Under the pieces are notes generated by a model that was given only the letters and a program-made list of their open reading frames with translations, ran no database searches and was not told the DNA's origin. The position numbers and the translations under genes were made by a program. DNA of 64,000 nt from assembly GCA_002898295.1 (NCBI GenBank), contig BEHX01000008.1, positions 19,767 through 83,766 of the forward strand, read 5' to 3'. The stretch is from a bacterium HR21. GTDB lineage: Bacteria > Bacteroidota > Ignavibacteria > Kapaibacteriales > HRBIN21. Below, piece by piece: positions 8,448 to 17,769 of the stretch; the stretch's first letter is position 1; each line of letters begins with the position of its first letter.

Positions 8448-11400
8448 ATGCGCTGGGGTTCTGTAGTGATAGGGTTCCTTGCTGCTCTTACCGTCCAGGG
8501 GCAGAGCGCCAAAGTACCTCCGGCGGAGTGGATTCTGAACAACTCTGCGCAGGGGCGGGAATTCTGGATTGCCATCCCGCCCAATGAGGTAGATGGCTAT
8601 CCAGGGCAGCTATTGGAAATTTACGTGACCTCTAGCTACAACACAGAAGTCACACTCTACAGTGCGCTGGACGGACGCGTTATTCGGAAGCCTGTTCGGG
8701 CAATGGATATTACGACCTTTTCCCTCCTCAATGGGGAGCTGTTCTGGTCGGACGAGATTCGGGAAAGCGAGACTGTCACGCAGAAAGGCATTCGTCTCAG
8801 CGCGCCACAGCCTATCTCGGTCTATGTGCTCAACGGCAAGCAGTACACCTCAGACGGCTACTTAGCATTGCCGGTCAACGTTTGGGGTACGGAGTACATG
8901 CACCTGTCGTACTATGACTACGAGGACTTCGGGCAACAGCGCGGGAACGGCTTTGTCATCGTCGCTGCCGAGGACCAGACGCTGGTCACTATCCAGCTCT
9001 ATGGTCGAGGCTATGGACGGACTGTCGGTGGACGCCGCATCGGGGACCGCATCACCGTGCTCCTCAACCGAGGACAGACCTACATGGTCCGGGGCGACGG
9101 GGCCCCACCGGCAGGACAGAACGATTTCAGCGGCACCCGCATCAGCAGTAACAAGCCCATCGGGCTGATTTCCTTCCACATGCGCACGATGATCCCCATG
9201 ATGCCGCAGGTCGGTCCCATCAGCCGGGATTTCCTCGTCGAAATGCTCCCGCCTATCTCGGCATGGGGCAAGCGGTACGTCACCATTGAGTACCAGCGCA
9301 AAGCTCGCAAGGGGGATTTCTTCCGCGTTCTCGCCGCGCAGCCGAACACCCGCTTCACGGTGCGCTGGTATCGCAATGGAGAGTTGCGCGGTAGCATGTC
9401 CGGAATGCTCCAGTATGCAGGCGACTTCTGGGAGTACAACAAGAGCACCGTGCCTGATGATTCCTCCATCTACGGGCAATCCATCTGGGAGGCAGACAAA
9501 CCCGTACTGCTCATGCAGTATTCCTACTCTGCCTTCTGGGACAACGACCCGAACTTCGACCCCTTCATGATTGTTGTCACCCCGGTGGAGCAATACATCC
9601 GCTCGACCGTCTTCCAAACCCCTGCGAACAAAGCCTTTGCAACGAATTACTTCAACCTCATCGCCATTGGGGACACAGCTGACCCAACGCAGGCAAAGCT
9701 CAAAAGCATCACTGTCGATGGGCGCCATGTCTACCGAACCAACCCAGAGTTCCTCGGGCAACGGATTCCGGGCACTAACCTCTACTGGGTTGTCCTCCGC
9801 ATGCAGCCGGGTCCCCATCGCATCATCGGAGAGACTCCCTTCGGGGGCTACATCTACGGCTTCAGCCAGTACGATAGCTACGGCTGGCCGGCAGCGATGG
9901 CAATCAATAAAATCGATGAGCTCGACACGCTCCCACCGGAACTCCACAAGCAAGTCAGCTGCGGCGATTGGGAAATTCTCGCCACGGAAATCCGCAATGG
10001 AAAGGAAGGCGATAACCCTCGCCAGATCGACCAAGGCATTGCCCAGATTGAGCTCCTGGAAGGGAGCTACAACTACCGTCTGCGCCTCGTGACGGCAGAA
10101 GAGCTGAAGCCCTATCCGAAGGTGGAGCGCTTCGTCTTCCGCGTCGAGGTCATTGACAAGCGCTACTCTGCCTTTGCTCGTATTGGGGTGCTCGACCGTG
10201 CCGGCAATCTCGCCATTGATTCGGTCTGGTACATTGCCGACAGCCTCATCACCCAGCCTGAGGAGCCCATCGATGCCGGCGCTGTACGTCTGGGGCAGAC
10301 GCAGGTGGTCTCTGTCAGCATTATCAACGCTCGGGATAGCGTGACCGTACTCAAAGAGGCACGCCTACTCAAGGGAAGTGCCTTCCAGATTGTCGCCGGT
10401 GCTATCCCGCCAGAACGTCGGCTTGCCGGTGGGGAATCCCACCAGTTCCAGATTCAGTACCGTCCAACGCAGGAACATCCGCCCGGCGTGTACGACTGGG
10501 ATACCCTCCTGGTCCGGACCGAGTGTGCGGAGTTCCGCTGGGCACTCCGTGGACGGGGCGTGCAGCCCCATATCTGGGTTGAAGACTGGGATGCCGGCAC
10601 CATTCCCGTCAACACCACCGTGTGTGCCGGAGCCGGGCTCCTCATCCGCAATCCCGGCACGGACACGCTCCACATCAGCGACATTCAGAACGTGCAGCCA
10701 CCCTTTACGCTGAACACTGTAGACCCACCACTGCCGATCACCATCCCTCCGGGACAGGAAATTCGGCTCCGCTTGCCATGCTACCAACCCACCGCCATTG
10801 GGACTCATACGGCGGATGTCCTCTTCGTATGCAATGCGCCGCCGGGGGACAAAAACATCTCGCACTGGCGTGGACGCGCTGTGCAAGCAGGTCCATACAT
10901 CACCTCGTACGACTGGGGTGAGCGGCGCGTGGGAACTGTGCAGGAAGCCACGCTCTTCGTGCGCAACTCGGGTTCTAGCCCAGCCTACCTGACCGATGTC
11001 CGGCTCCGTGGGCTTGCGCCGGCAGGAACGTTCACGCTCCTTGCCATCGAGCCCCAGCCCTCGCCGGGGAATCCCGTGGAAGTGCTCCCGAACGAGCAAT
11101 CGGAGGTGCGCATCCGGGTCCGCTACACCCCACAGGCTGAAGGGCTTCACCTGGACAGCGTGGACGCCTTCTTCACGAATGCCGAGCCCGTCACAGGCTT
11201 CGTGCGCGGGATTGGGATCCTGCCCAAGCTCGAAGCACAAGGACACACGTTCGAGTGCATCCTGCTGGGGGAATCTGCCGAAGAGCCGACCGCTCTGCTG
11301 CTCCGGAATCCCAGCACGACGGCAGAGCTGACCATCAGCGCCATCCGCTGGGCAGCCGGTAGTGATCCCGATTTCGCGTGGACGCAGCCTCTGCCTGCTT

Positions 11401-12611
11401 TTCCCTACCGCCTGGCGCGCAACGGCGGCGAACTCCGGTTGGGAATCCGCTTTACCCCTCAAGCGGTTGGAACCCGACGTGCAGTTGTAGAAATCCACGC
11501 CGATGCTGCTCCAGCACCGGATTCGCTGACGGTTACCCGCGTGGAAATTCTCGGCAGTGGCTGCATCAACACTATCGCCGCAGAGGGGCTGGACTTCGGG
11601 CGAGTCTTAACATGCGATGAGCCCGAGGGAACGTTCCCCGTCATCAACCCGAACCCTGCTGGAGATATCCTCATCGACGGGCTCGACCTGGTTGCAGGTG
11701 ATATCACAGCCTTCGAGCTGCTGGAGCCCACCGTCTTCCCCGTGCGCATTCCCGCCGGGGACACGCTCTGGGTGCGCGTTCGCTTCCGCCCAACAGCTCC
11801 ACGCCCATACCAGGCAACGGTTGCCATCCGCAACACGATTGACCCGAACCTCACCGTGATCCTCCGCGGCGAGGGGTACCGGGTAGCAACAGCCTATGCC
11901 TTGACTCCGGCTCAGATTGTCACCGCACCCGGCGACCAGCTCGGTCTTGCCCTCGTCGGGCAGAGTGGCAGCTGGGCTGCCGCGGCAGTGCGCTCCTTCG
12001 TCGCAGAGGTCCGCTACAACAGCACGCTCCTGCAGTACATTCCGGGAAGTCTCGAACGCGGCACCGTTCTCGACGCTACGTGGCAGCTCCAAGCGCAGGA
12101 AATTCCGGAAACCGGGAACATGGCGCGGCTGGTGCTCTCTGCTGCCGGACAGACCCCTATTGCCGGCGATGGCGAGCTCCTTCGGTTCCGCTTCCAAACC
12201 TACCTGGGCGAGGCTCTCCGCATTGAGCCGCAGCTGCAGTTGCGGCTCCCTGAGCGGGAAGCCTGCGTTGAGGTCACGACTCGTCCGAACCGGATTGAGC
12301 TCGCTGGCTGCTTCGTCAACGGGCGGCTCATCCGCCTCTCTCCTGAGGGCTACATGCTGCGTCCGATCCAACCGAATCCGGTTTCCGATGGGGTGCTCTC
12401 GGTCGAGTACAGCCTCGGCTTCGAAGCGCCAACCCGGCTGGAAGTCCTCAATAGCATGGGCGAATGTGTCTTGACGCTCGTAGAAGGGATTCTCCCTGCC
12501 GGAGGCTACCGGCAGGAGGTCGATATCCGTACCCTGCCAGCGGGTGCTTACTGGATCCGGCTCCTCTCCGGTCCCTTTGCAGCCGTTGAGCGCTTCGTTA
12601 TCACCCGGTAA
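8448..12611 (+). CDS. Very large T9SS-secreted protein: IgGFc-binding-like N-terminus, ASH/choice-of-anchor-D repeats, sorting domain; 1387 aa
   Basis: A signal peptide (MRWGSVVIGFLAALTVQGQ) is followed by a domain of about 480 residues opening GREFWIAIPPNE, which resembles the N-terminal domain of IgGFc-binding-type proteins. The middle carries several repeats of roughly 110 residues with the pattern of ASPM-SPD2-Hydin (choice-of-anchor D) modules, e.g. the segments near residues 720, 810, 910 and 1020. Residues about 1160-1290 look like a cohesin-type beta domain (FVAEVRYNSTLLQYIPGS). The last 85 residues form a type IX secretion (Por) sorting domain with PNPVSDG, LEVLNSMGECV and GAYWIRLLSG. 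It is therefore probably exported by T9SS and surface-attached or released. The start at 8448 is favoured by the promoter box at 8404. Adhesin-like role is inferred. Confidence 0.88.
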   Translation: MRWGSVVIGFLAALTVQGQSAKVPPAEWILNNSAQGREFWIAIPPNEVDGYPGQLLEIYVTSSYNTEVTLYSALDGRVIRKPVRAMDITTFSLLNGELFWSDEIRESETVTQKGIRLSAPQPISVYVLNGKQYTSDGYLALPVNVWGTEYMHLSYYDYEDFGQQRGNGFVIVAAEDQTLVTIQLYGRGYGRTVGGRRIGDRITVLLNRGQTYMVRGDGAPPAGQNDFSGTRISSNKPIGLISFHMRTMIPMMPQVGPISRDFLVEMLPPISAWGKRYVTIEYQRKARKGDFFRVLAAQPNTRFTVRWYRNGELRGSMSGMLQYAGDFWEYNKSTVPDDSSIYGQSIWEADKPVLLMQYSYSAFWDNDPNFDPFMIVVTPVEQYIRSTVFQTPANKAFATNYFNLIAIGDTADPTQAKLKSITVDGRHVYRTNPEFLGQRIPGTNLYWVVLRMQPGPHRIIGETPFGGYIYGFSQYDSYGWPAAMAINKIDELDTLPPELHKQVSCGDWEILATEIRNGKEGDNPRQIDQGIAQIELLEGSYNYRLRLVTAEELKPYPKVERFVFRVEVIDKRYSAFARIGVLDRAGNLAIDSVWYIADSLITQPEEPIDAGAVRLGQTQVVSVSIINARDSVTVLKEARLLKGSAFQIVAGAIPPERRLAGGESHQFQIQYRPTQEHPPGVYDWDTLLVRTECAEFRWALRGRGVQPHIWVEDWDAGTIPVNTTVCAGAGLLIRNPGTDTLHISDIQNVQPPFTLNTVDPPLPITIPPGQEIRLRLPCYQPTAIGTHTADVLFVCNAPPGDKNISHWRGRAVQAGPYITSYDWGERRVGTVQEATLFVRNSGSSPAYLTDVRLRGLAPAGTFTLLAIEPQPSPGNPVEVLPNEQSEVRIRVRYTPQAEGLHLDSVDAFFTNAEPVTGFVRGIGILPKLEAQGHTFECILLGESAEEPTALLLRNPSTTAELTISAIRWAAGSDPDFAWTQPLPAFPYRLARNGGELRLGIRFTPQAVGTRRAVVEIHADAAPAPDSLTVTRVEILGSGCINTIAAEGLDFGRVLTCDEPEGTFPVINPNPAGDILIDGLDLVAGDITAFELLEPTVFPVRIPAGDTLWVRVRFRPTAPRPYQATVAIRNTIDPNLTVILRGEGYRVATAYALTPAQIVTAPGDQLGLALVGQSGSWAAAAVRSFVAEVRYNSTLLQYIPGSLERGTVLDATWQLQAQEIPETGNMARLVLSAAGQTPIAGDGELLRFRFQTYLGEALRIEPQLQLRLPEREACVEVTTRPNRIELAGCFVNGRLIRLSPEGYMLRPIQPNPVSDGVLSVEYSLGFEAPTRLEVLNSMGECVLTLVEGILPAGGYRQEVDIRTLPAGAYWIRLLSGPFAAVERFVITR

Positions 12612-12630
12612 AGCCAGAGGAAAGACCGGG

Positions 12631-12665
12631 CAAAAAGGAACGGGCGGCTCTGATGCCGCCCGTTC
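12631..12665 (-). terminator. Rho-independent terminator for the tRNA-Ser/tRNA-Lys transcript
   Basis: An 11-bp perfect hairpin (arms at 12638-12648 and 12655-12665, loop TCTGAT) is followed, on the minus strand, by CCTTTTTG. This is a good intrinsic terminator for the leftward tRNA transcript. The same hairpin, 26 nt past the stop of the plus-strand T9SS gene, may also protect that transcript's 3' end, though it has no T run in that direction. Confidence 0.8.
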
Positions 12666-12674
12666 TCGCGCCTG

Positions 12675-12746
12675 TGACCCCGGCTGGGATCGAACCAGCG
12701 ACCCACGGCTTAAAAGGCCGTTGCTCTACCACTGAGCTACGGGGTC
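12675..12746 (-). tRNA. tRNA-Lys (anticodon UUU)
   Basis: On the minus strand the acceptor GACCCCG/CGGGGTC, D arm GCTC..GAGC, anticodon stem ACGGC/GCCGT with loop CTTTTAA (anticodon TTT) and T arm GCTGG/CCAGC with TTCGATC all fold. Discriminator A; CCA is not encoded. It lies 5 nt downstream of tRNA-Ser(GGA) and just upstream of the hairpin terminator, so both are probably one transcript. Confidence 0.96.
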
Positions 12747-12751
12747 GCGTG

Positions 12752-12841
12752 CGGAAAGGGTGGGATTCGAACCCACGGTGCCCCTTGTGGGAGCACACTC
12801 GCTCTCCAGGCGAGCCCGTTCGACCACTCCGGCACCTTTCC
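12752..12841 (-). tRNA. tRNA-Ser (anticodon GGA)
   Basis: On the minus strand the acceptor GGAAAGG/CCTTTCC, anticodon stem CTCGC/GCGAG with loop CTGGAGA (anticodon GGA), a long variable arm (GTGCTCCC..GGGGCAC) and T loop TTCGAAT fold as a class II serine tRNA. Discriminator G; CCA is not encoded. It is the first gene of the two-tRNA transcript. Confidence 0.95.
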
Positions 12842-12851
12842 GTCCGGGGTG

Positions 12852-12859
12852 CGAAATTA
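12852..12859 (-). promoter_or_regulatory. Probable -7 box for the tRNA-Ser/tRNA-Lys transcript
   Basis: The minus strand reads TAATTTCG, one mismatch to TAnnTTTG, ending 11 nt before the first base of tRNA-Ser. The position matches the exact boxes seen ahead of tRNA-Glu and tRNA-Val. Confidence 0.45.
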
Positions 12860-12879
12860 CTGAAAACCGCACGCCTTGC

Positions 12880-13941
12880 ATGCTGTCCTACGCCGAGTAC
12901 AGGCTGTTCGTCTCTTGCATCGCAACAGGCGCAGAGCCCTGGATGGCAGCCCTCTGGCGCTGGATCTTACTCGGGGTAGGTGCTCTCGGGCTCCTGCTTG
13001 GCGGAGCCATACTGTATCTCGGGCAGCAGCTGGAGGAACCCGCCCAGTGTTGGATACCTCCGGGGAGTCGTGCACGGGCAGCTTTCGAACAGGTCGCCCG
13101 ATGCTGCCGCCTGCGATTCCCAGAGCTCTTCGTGATGTTCGCAATGGCATACGCCCAGCTGAGCCAGAAGCCAGTCCTGGCAGGAACACACCGCTTCGAT
13201 TCCACGATGTGCTACTGGGAGCTGCTCCAGGCACTCTTCTCCGGGCAGCGGCTCGCTCGGGTTCGAGTCACTATCCCCGAAGGACTTACCCTGCGACAGA
13301 TTGCCTCACTCCTGCAGCGAGACGCAGGGGTAGACTCCGCCCGCTTCCTCGCTTTCGCCTTCTCCGACAGTTTTGCCTCCCGCTGGGGCATTCCCATTGC
13401 CTCGCTTGAGGGCTACCTGATGCCGAATACCTACGAACTGTTCTGGAACCACCCGGCAGAGGACGTTCTCGAACGCCTCCTGCGGGCGCAGAACCGGCTC
13501 TGGGAGGAGCGCTTTGCCGAGCGTGCTCGTCAGCGTGGACTTTCGCGGCATGAGGTCTTGACACTCGCCTCCATCATCGAAGCCGAATCCCCCCATCCCG
13601 ACGAGCGCCGCCGCATCAGTGGCGTCTTCTGGAATCGGCTCCGGCACGGTATGCCGCTCCAGGCAGATCCGACAACCGCCTACGCGCTGGGCAAACCCGG
13701 CAAGCCGCTCTCCCGCGCAGAGCTCCAGACTGCCCATCCGTATAACACGTACACCACCCCTGGACTCCCTCCTGGACCCATCAACAACCCTGGACCCGAC
13801 GCCATTGAAGCAGCGCTCGAGCCAGAAGACCACGACTTCCTCTACTTCGTCCTGCGCCGCGACGGCTCCCAACGCCACATCTTCTCCCGCACCTATCGGG
13901 AACACCGCCGCGCCATCGCGGCACAACGGGCGCTTCTATAA
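12880..13941 (+). CDS. mltG: Endolytic transglycosylase MltG (YceG family), 353 aa
   Basis: MltG cuts nascent glycan strands at the outer face of the inner membrane and so ends peptidoglycan polymerisation. One membrane span (WILLGVGALGLLLGGAILYL) lies near residues 29-48. It is followed by the LysM-like region with VTIPEGLTLRQIASLL, then the YceG core: LEGYLMPNTYEL, the segment LASIIEAESP that holds the catalytic glutamate, ISGVFWNRLRHGMPLQADPT, YNTYTTPGLPPGPINNPG, and a C-terminal YFV region. The start is uncertain: ATG 12880 keeps coding-like codons before the span, but ATG 12943 (332 aa) is possible and neither has a clear ribosome site. It is convergent with the ABC exporter, 2 nt between stops. 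Confidence 0.94.
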   Translation: MLSYAEYRLFVSCIATGAEPWMAALWRWILLGVGALGLLLGGAILYLGQQLEEPAQCWIPPGSRARAAFEQVARCCRLRFPELFVMFAMAYAQLSQKPVLAGTHRFDSTMCYWELLQALFSGQRLARVRVTIPEGLTLRQIASLLQRDAGVDSARFLAFAFSDSFASRWGIPIASLEGYLMPNTYELFWNHPAEDVLERLLRAQNRLWEERFAERARQRGLSRHEVLTLASIIEAESPHPDERRRISGVFWNRLRHGMPLQADPTTAYALGKPGKPLSRAELQTAHPYNTYTTPGLPPGPINNPGPDAIEAALEPEDHDFLYFVLRRDGSQRHIFSRTYREHRRAIAAQRALL

Positions 13942-13943
13942 GC

Positions 13944-15734
13944 TCAGGCAGCGAGTTCCCGTTCGTGCTGGAGGCGGTAGAGACGCGCGTAGATACCATC
14001 CCGAGCCAGCAGCTCGGCATGAGTGCCAATTTCGCGGACCTGCCCTCGGTGAAGCACAATCACGCAATCTGCCCGCTGGACCGTTGCTAACCGATGGGCA
14101 ATGATGATACAGGTTCGTCCCTCGCGACGCAACCTCTCGAGCGCTCCCTCCAGCAGGCGCTCCGTTTCTGAATCCAGATGGGCGGTGGCTTCATCCAGGA
14201 TGATGATGTCCGCCTCTCCGACAAACGCACGGCATAGCGCTACCAGCTGGCGTTCACCTGCTGAGAGATTGACTCCGCGTTCCCCGACGACTGTTGCCAA
14301 GCCGTGGGGCAAACGCTTGACAAACTCCTCCAGCCCGAGGCGTTGCAATGCCTGCCAGACTCTCTGTTCGGAAATCTCCCGGCGCCCGAACACGATGTTC
14401 TCCAGGACGGTGCGGGAGAAGAGCACATCGTCTTGCAGCACCAGCGCAATGCGCCGGCGTAAGCTCGCCTGTTGGAGCTTCCGGATGCTCCGCCCGTCGA
14501 TGAGGATGTCGCCTGCCTGAAACTCATAGAAACGGCACAGCAAGCTCACCACCGAGCTCTTTCCCGCCCCTGTTGCCCCGACCAGAGCCACCATCTGCCC
14601 TTTGCGGAGAGTGAAGGAGACATCCCGCAGCACGGGCGTGACCCCATCGTAACTGAAGGTAACCTGCCGGAACTCAATTCCGAAGCGTAGCGGCGGCATC
14701 GGAACAGCGTCGGGGGCATCCTCAATCCGCTGGCGGACGCTCAGGATATCGAAAATGCGCTCTGCCGAAACTAACGCTGTCTGCAGCACATTGTAGCGCT
14801 CCGTTACATCCCGAATCGGGCGGAAGAACATCTCCACGTACTGCATGAAGGCGATAAGCGTCCCAACCGTCAACCCCCCAACCCCGAGCCAGTGGGCAGC
14901 GTACCAGAGGATCACTACGATGGCAAGTGCCCAGACCAGGTCGACGCTCGGGAAGAAGACGGCGTAGTAGAAGATGGAACGGCGCTGCAGCTGGAGATAG
15001 CGCCGATTGAGACGCTCGAAACGCCGGAATTGCTCTGCCTCCTGCTGGAAGAGCTGGATGGTCGTAATACCGCTGATGTACTCATTCAGAAAGGCATTCA
15101 TCCGCGCCAGCTGCTGGCGAATCTGCCGGTATACCTTCCGCACCTTTGCCCGGAAGAGCAGACTTGCTATCACCAGGAGCGGCAGCACCGAGAGCGTCAG
15201 CAACGCCAGCCGCCAATCCGTTGCGACCATAAAGCCAACGAGGCACAACAGGAGCAGAAGATCGGCAATCAGCTGCACCAGCCCCGAGGAAAAGAACTCA
15301 CTCAACCCCTCCACATCGTTGGTGACGCGGGTGACCATACGCCCGACCGGGGTTGTGTCGTGGAAGCGCAACCCCAGACGCAGGATATGCTCGTAGACCT
15401 CGGTGCGGACCGCCAGCAGGGCACGCTGCCCGATCCACTGCAAGAGATACGTCACCCCGTACTGGAGTGCAGCGTAGACGAGCACCAGGGCGAGAACCCC
15501 TGCCAACAGCCACGCGAAGCTCCCCCACTCCTGAAAGTGGAGGGCGTGGTCTATAGCGAGCTTGCTCACATACGGGCGTGCTGGGGCAATCACGGCACCG
15601 AGCACCGCTAGCACCACCCCCAGCAGCAGCCAACCCCGATAGGGGCGCAAGAAGACCAACAGGCGACGGAGCAGTGCCCAATCAATCCCGCGAACTTGCT
15701 CGGCTTCCCCGTCGCTGTGCAGCTGCACCGCCAT
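13944..15734 (-). CDS. ABC exporter, fused permease/ATPase half-transporter, 596 aa
   Basis: Residues 25-310 form a six-helix type IV exporter membrane domain; residues 345-590 are the ATPase with Walker A GATGAGKSSVVS, signature NLSAGERQ and Walker B IIILDEATAHLD followed by a switch histidine (IIAHRLATV). The architecture is that of MsbA/BmrA/LmrA lipid or drug flippases, acting as a dimer in the inner membrane. Its ATG is 3 nt after the lysC stop, so it is translationally coupled at the end of a five-gene minus operon. The substrate cannot be told from sequence; lipid A export is possible because bamD is in the same operon, but drug export is equally open. Confidence 0.92.
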   Translation of the reverse strand: MAVQLHSDGEAEQVRGIDWALLRRLLVFLRPYRGWLLLGVVLAVLGAVIAPARPYVSKLAIDHALHFQEWGSFAWLLAGVLALVLVYAALQYGVTYLLQWIGQRALLAVRTEVYEHILRLGLRFHDTTPVGRMVTRVTNDVEGLSEFFSSGLVQLIADLLLLLCLVGFMVATDWRLALLTLSVLPLLVIASLLFRAKVRKVYRQIRQQLARMNAFLNEYISGITTIQLFQQEAEQFRRFERLNRRYLQLQRRSIFYYAVFFPSVDLVWALAIVVILWYAAHWLGVGGLTVGTLIAFMQYVEMFFRPIRDVTERYNVLQTALVSAERIFDILSVRQRIEDAPDAVPMPPLRFGIEFRQVTFSYDGVTPVLRDVSFTLRKGQMVALVGATGAGKSSVVSLLCRFYEFQAGDILIDGRSIRKLQQASLRRRIALVLQDDVLFSRTVLENIVFGRREISEQRVWQALQRLGLEEFVKRLPHGLATVVGERGVNLSAGERQLVALCRAFVGEADIIILDEATAHLDSETERLLEGALERLRREGRTCIIIAHRLATVQRADCVIVLHRGQVREIGTHAELLARDGIYARLYRLQHERELAA

Positions 15735-15737
15735 GGC

Positions 15738-17063
15738 TCATACCGACACGCACCGAAAGCACTGCTCCAGAAGCATCCGGTGAAGTACAAAGACGGCTCG
15801 TTGCCAGATTTCCTGCCGCACCACCAGGCGCAGCGCCCAGGGCGGATCGACCACGCAGCTCGTCGGCGCAATTCCCTCCTTGGCAAGCGCTTCCAGCATC
15901 AGGATCGACCATCGCTCCGGCACCCCACCGACGACGGTTACCAGGGCATAGGTCCCCTCCCATGCGCTCCATCCCTCGGGGACTTCCAGCGGGAACTCAG
16001 ACACCACGACGGAGCCCGTTCGGGAGACAATGCTCAGCAGGGGCGTCCGTAACCCCGGTGAGCTTTCCAGGGCAGGAACTGGGCAGCTGTATACCCAGCA
16101 CGGCTGCCGCCATGCAAGGGCAAGCGGAGCAGCGGGAACTTCCCGAGCGGGCACGATTCTCGTGCCACTCCGTCCCGGCTCTGTAACGCTCCGCAGCACG
16201 ACTCGAATCCCCTGGGAAAGCGCCGGCTCGACTGCATCCGGGTGGAGCACCTTTGCCCCTGCTGCCGCCAATTCCCGCATCTCAGCGGCAGAAATCTCGG
16301 CAATCAGCTGTGCCCCTGGCACAATCAGTGGATCAGCGGTGAAGAGTCCAGGGACGTCCTTCCAGACGACGACTTCCTCGGCTCCGAGAGCAGCGGCGAA
16401 GAGCGCTGCGGAGAAATCCGAGCCTCCACGCCCGAGCGTCGTCGTTCTCCCCTCCGCTGTTGCCCCGATGAAGCCCTGCGTGACGACAAGTCTGCCGTGC
16501 CGAAGGTGTTCCAGGAGTCCCTGGGAATGGACCCGCTGGATGAGGAGCTCCAGCTGTGGACGTGCAGCCCCGAAGGTTGCATCTGTGATCACATAGTGCC
16601 GAGCATCGACGAGCACAACGGGCATCGGCACGAGCTGTTCCAGCACTGCGGCAACCACTTGGCTGGAGAGTAGCTCTCCAAAGGCGAGCATTGCATCGCG
16701 GCTCCGCGGGGTGAGCTCTCGCAGAGCAGCAATCCCTCGGCACAACTGCAGCGCCTGCTGTCCCAGCCCGCGGAGGCGTTCCTCTAGCCCGCGTGCGACC
16801 GGCTCCGGGAGTACTTGCCGTCCCTGCTCGCAGTGCCATTCGAGAAGCTGCTGCAGCCCTGCTACCGCCGTTGTGGTTTCCCCTCGGGCGGCACGTTCGG
16901 CGATGACCAGCAGTCGATCCGTGACCCCAGCACAGGCAGAGACAACAACCAGCGCCGGCAGCTCAGCGCTTGCTGCAAGCGCCTCGGCTGCCTTCCGAAT
17001 CCCTCCCGCATCCGGGAGAACACTGCCCCCGAGCTTGTGTACACGGAGTGCGTCAGCGCTCAC
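15738..17063 (-). CDS. lysC: Aspartate kinase, 441 aa
   Basis: It phosphorylates aspartate, the first step to lysine, threonine, methionine and diaminopimelate. The N-terminal kinase motif VHKLGGSV, the GRGGSDFSA loop, and VWKDVPGLFTADP near residue 225-245 mark the catalytic domain; the remaining 140 or so residues fit the paired ACT regulatory domains. I chose GTG 17063 because it follows the preceding stop by 7 nt and leaves the usual short N-terminus; an ATG at 17096 overlapping the preceding gene by 26 nt would add 11 residues. It lies in an envelope-protein operon, which is unusual but may reflect demand for diaminopimelate. Confidence 0.93.
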   Translation of the reverse strand: MSADALRVHKLGGSVLPDAGGIRKAAEALAASAELPALVVVSACAGVTDRLLVIAERAARGETTTAVAGLQQLLEWHCEQGRQVLPEPVARGLEERLRGLGQQALQLCRGIAALRELTPRSRDAMLAFGELLSSQVVAAVLEQLVPMPVVLVDARHYVITDATFGAARPQLELLIQRVHSQGLLEHLRHGRLVVTQGFIGATAEGRTTTLGRGGSDFSAALFAAALGAEEVVVWKDVPGLFTADPLIVPGAQLIAEISAAEMRELAAAGAKVLHPDAVEPALSQGIRVVLRSVTEPGRSGTRIVPAREVPAAPLALAWRQPCWVYSCPVPALESSPGLRTPLLSIVSRTGSVVVSEFPLEVPEGWSAWEGTYALVTVVGGVPERWSILMLEALAKEGIAPTSCVVDPPWALRLVVRQEIWQRAVFVLHRMLLEQCFRCVSV

Positions 17064-17070
17064 TGCCCCC

Positions 17071-17769
17071 TTACTCCACCGTTGCCCGTTCCACACCGAA
17101 GAAGAAATGGTAGCTCAAGCCAACCGCCAATGCGGCAATCCGGGGTGCATAGCGCTCCTCAACCGGGGGTTGCGGTCCTAAGCCGATCAGCTCGTACGAC
17201 TTTGCCGGGAACTTACTCAAGCCGTAGGTGGCAAAGAGCTGGAAGTTCAGCCGACCGGCTTTGGGGTCCTTGACCAGCGGAGCGGAAATACCCAGCCGGA
17301 GCTCGAGGAGTACCCCCATGTCGGAGGTGGCAACATCTTTCTCAACTGTGCCGCTGCGATTGCGGAGTGTCCCACCGAGCGGAATGCCGATATTGAGCCC
17401 GAGTCCGAGCACGTTGAGGTAAAATGTCGGGGCAATCCCCAAGTAGCGGTAATGCTGCGTGAAGGTGTTGTTGTCGGTGGTCGTGTCCGCATCGCCTGGC
17501 TTCGTTATGAAGGCATGGCTGGCGTAGCCAATATCGAGCCCGACAGCGATTTCCCCATAGCGGTCCAACGGCAGAATGCCCTGTGCCCAAATATCGGGCA
17601 CTCCAGTGAAGGCAACGCCGGTCTTGGTCCCTGCGGGAATTTCGCCAGCGTTGATGCCGAACTTGGGGTGAAGACCCACTCCTGCCGCGAAGCGATAGAT
17701 AAACTGCGCCGAACCACTCAGCGTGCTGGCCAGGAAAAGCATCCATAGACTCACGATCCGCGCAGTCAT
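17071..17769 (-). CDS. Predicted outer-membrane beta-barrel protein, 232 aa
   Basis: A signal peptide (MTARIVSLWMLFLASTLSGSAQ) precedes alternating hydrophobic/polar strands with Gly and aromatic residues, and the protein ends in LAVGLSYHFFFGVERATVE, a typical last barrel strand with a tail. The ATG overlaps the stop of the thioesterase gene as ATGA. An upstream start would extend into the thioesterase frame's C-terminus and is rejected. AAGGTG lies 5 nt before the ATG. Role unknown; the operon context with bamD is consistent with an outer-membrane protein. Confidence 0.78.
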   Translation of the reverse strand: MTARIVSLWMLFLASTLSGSAQFIYRFAAGVGLHPKFGINAGEIPAGTKTGVAFTGVPDIWAQGILPLDRYGEIAVGLDIGYASHAFITKPGDADTTTDNNTFTQHYRYLGIAPTFYLNVLGLGLNIGIPLGGTLRNRSGTVEKDVATSDMGVLLELRLGISAPLVKDPKAGRLNFQLFATYGLSKFPAKSYELIGLGPQPPVEERYAPRIAALAVGLSYHFFFGVERATVE

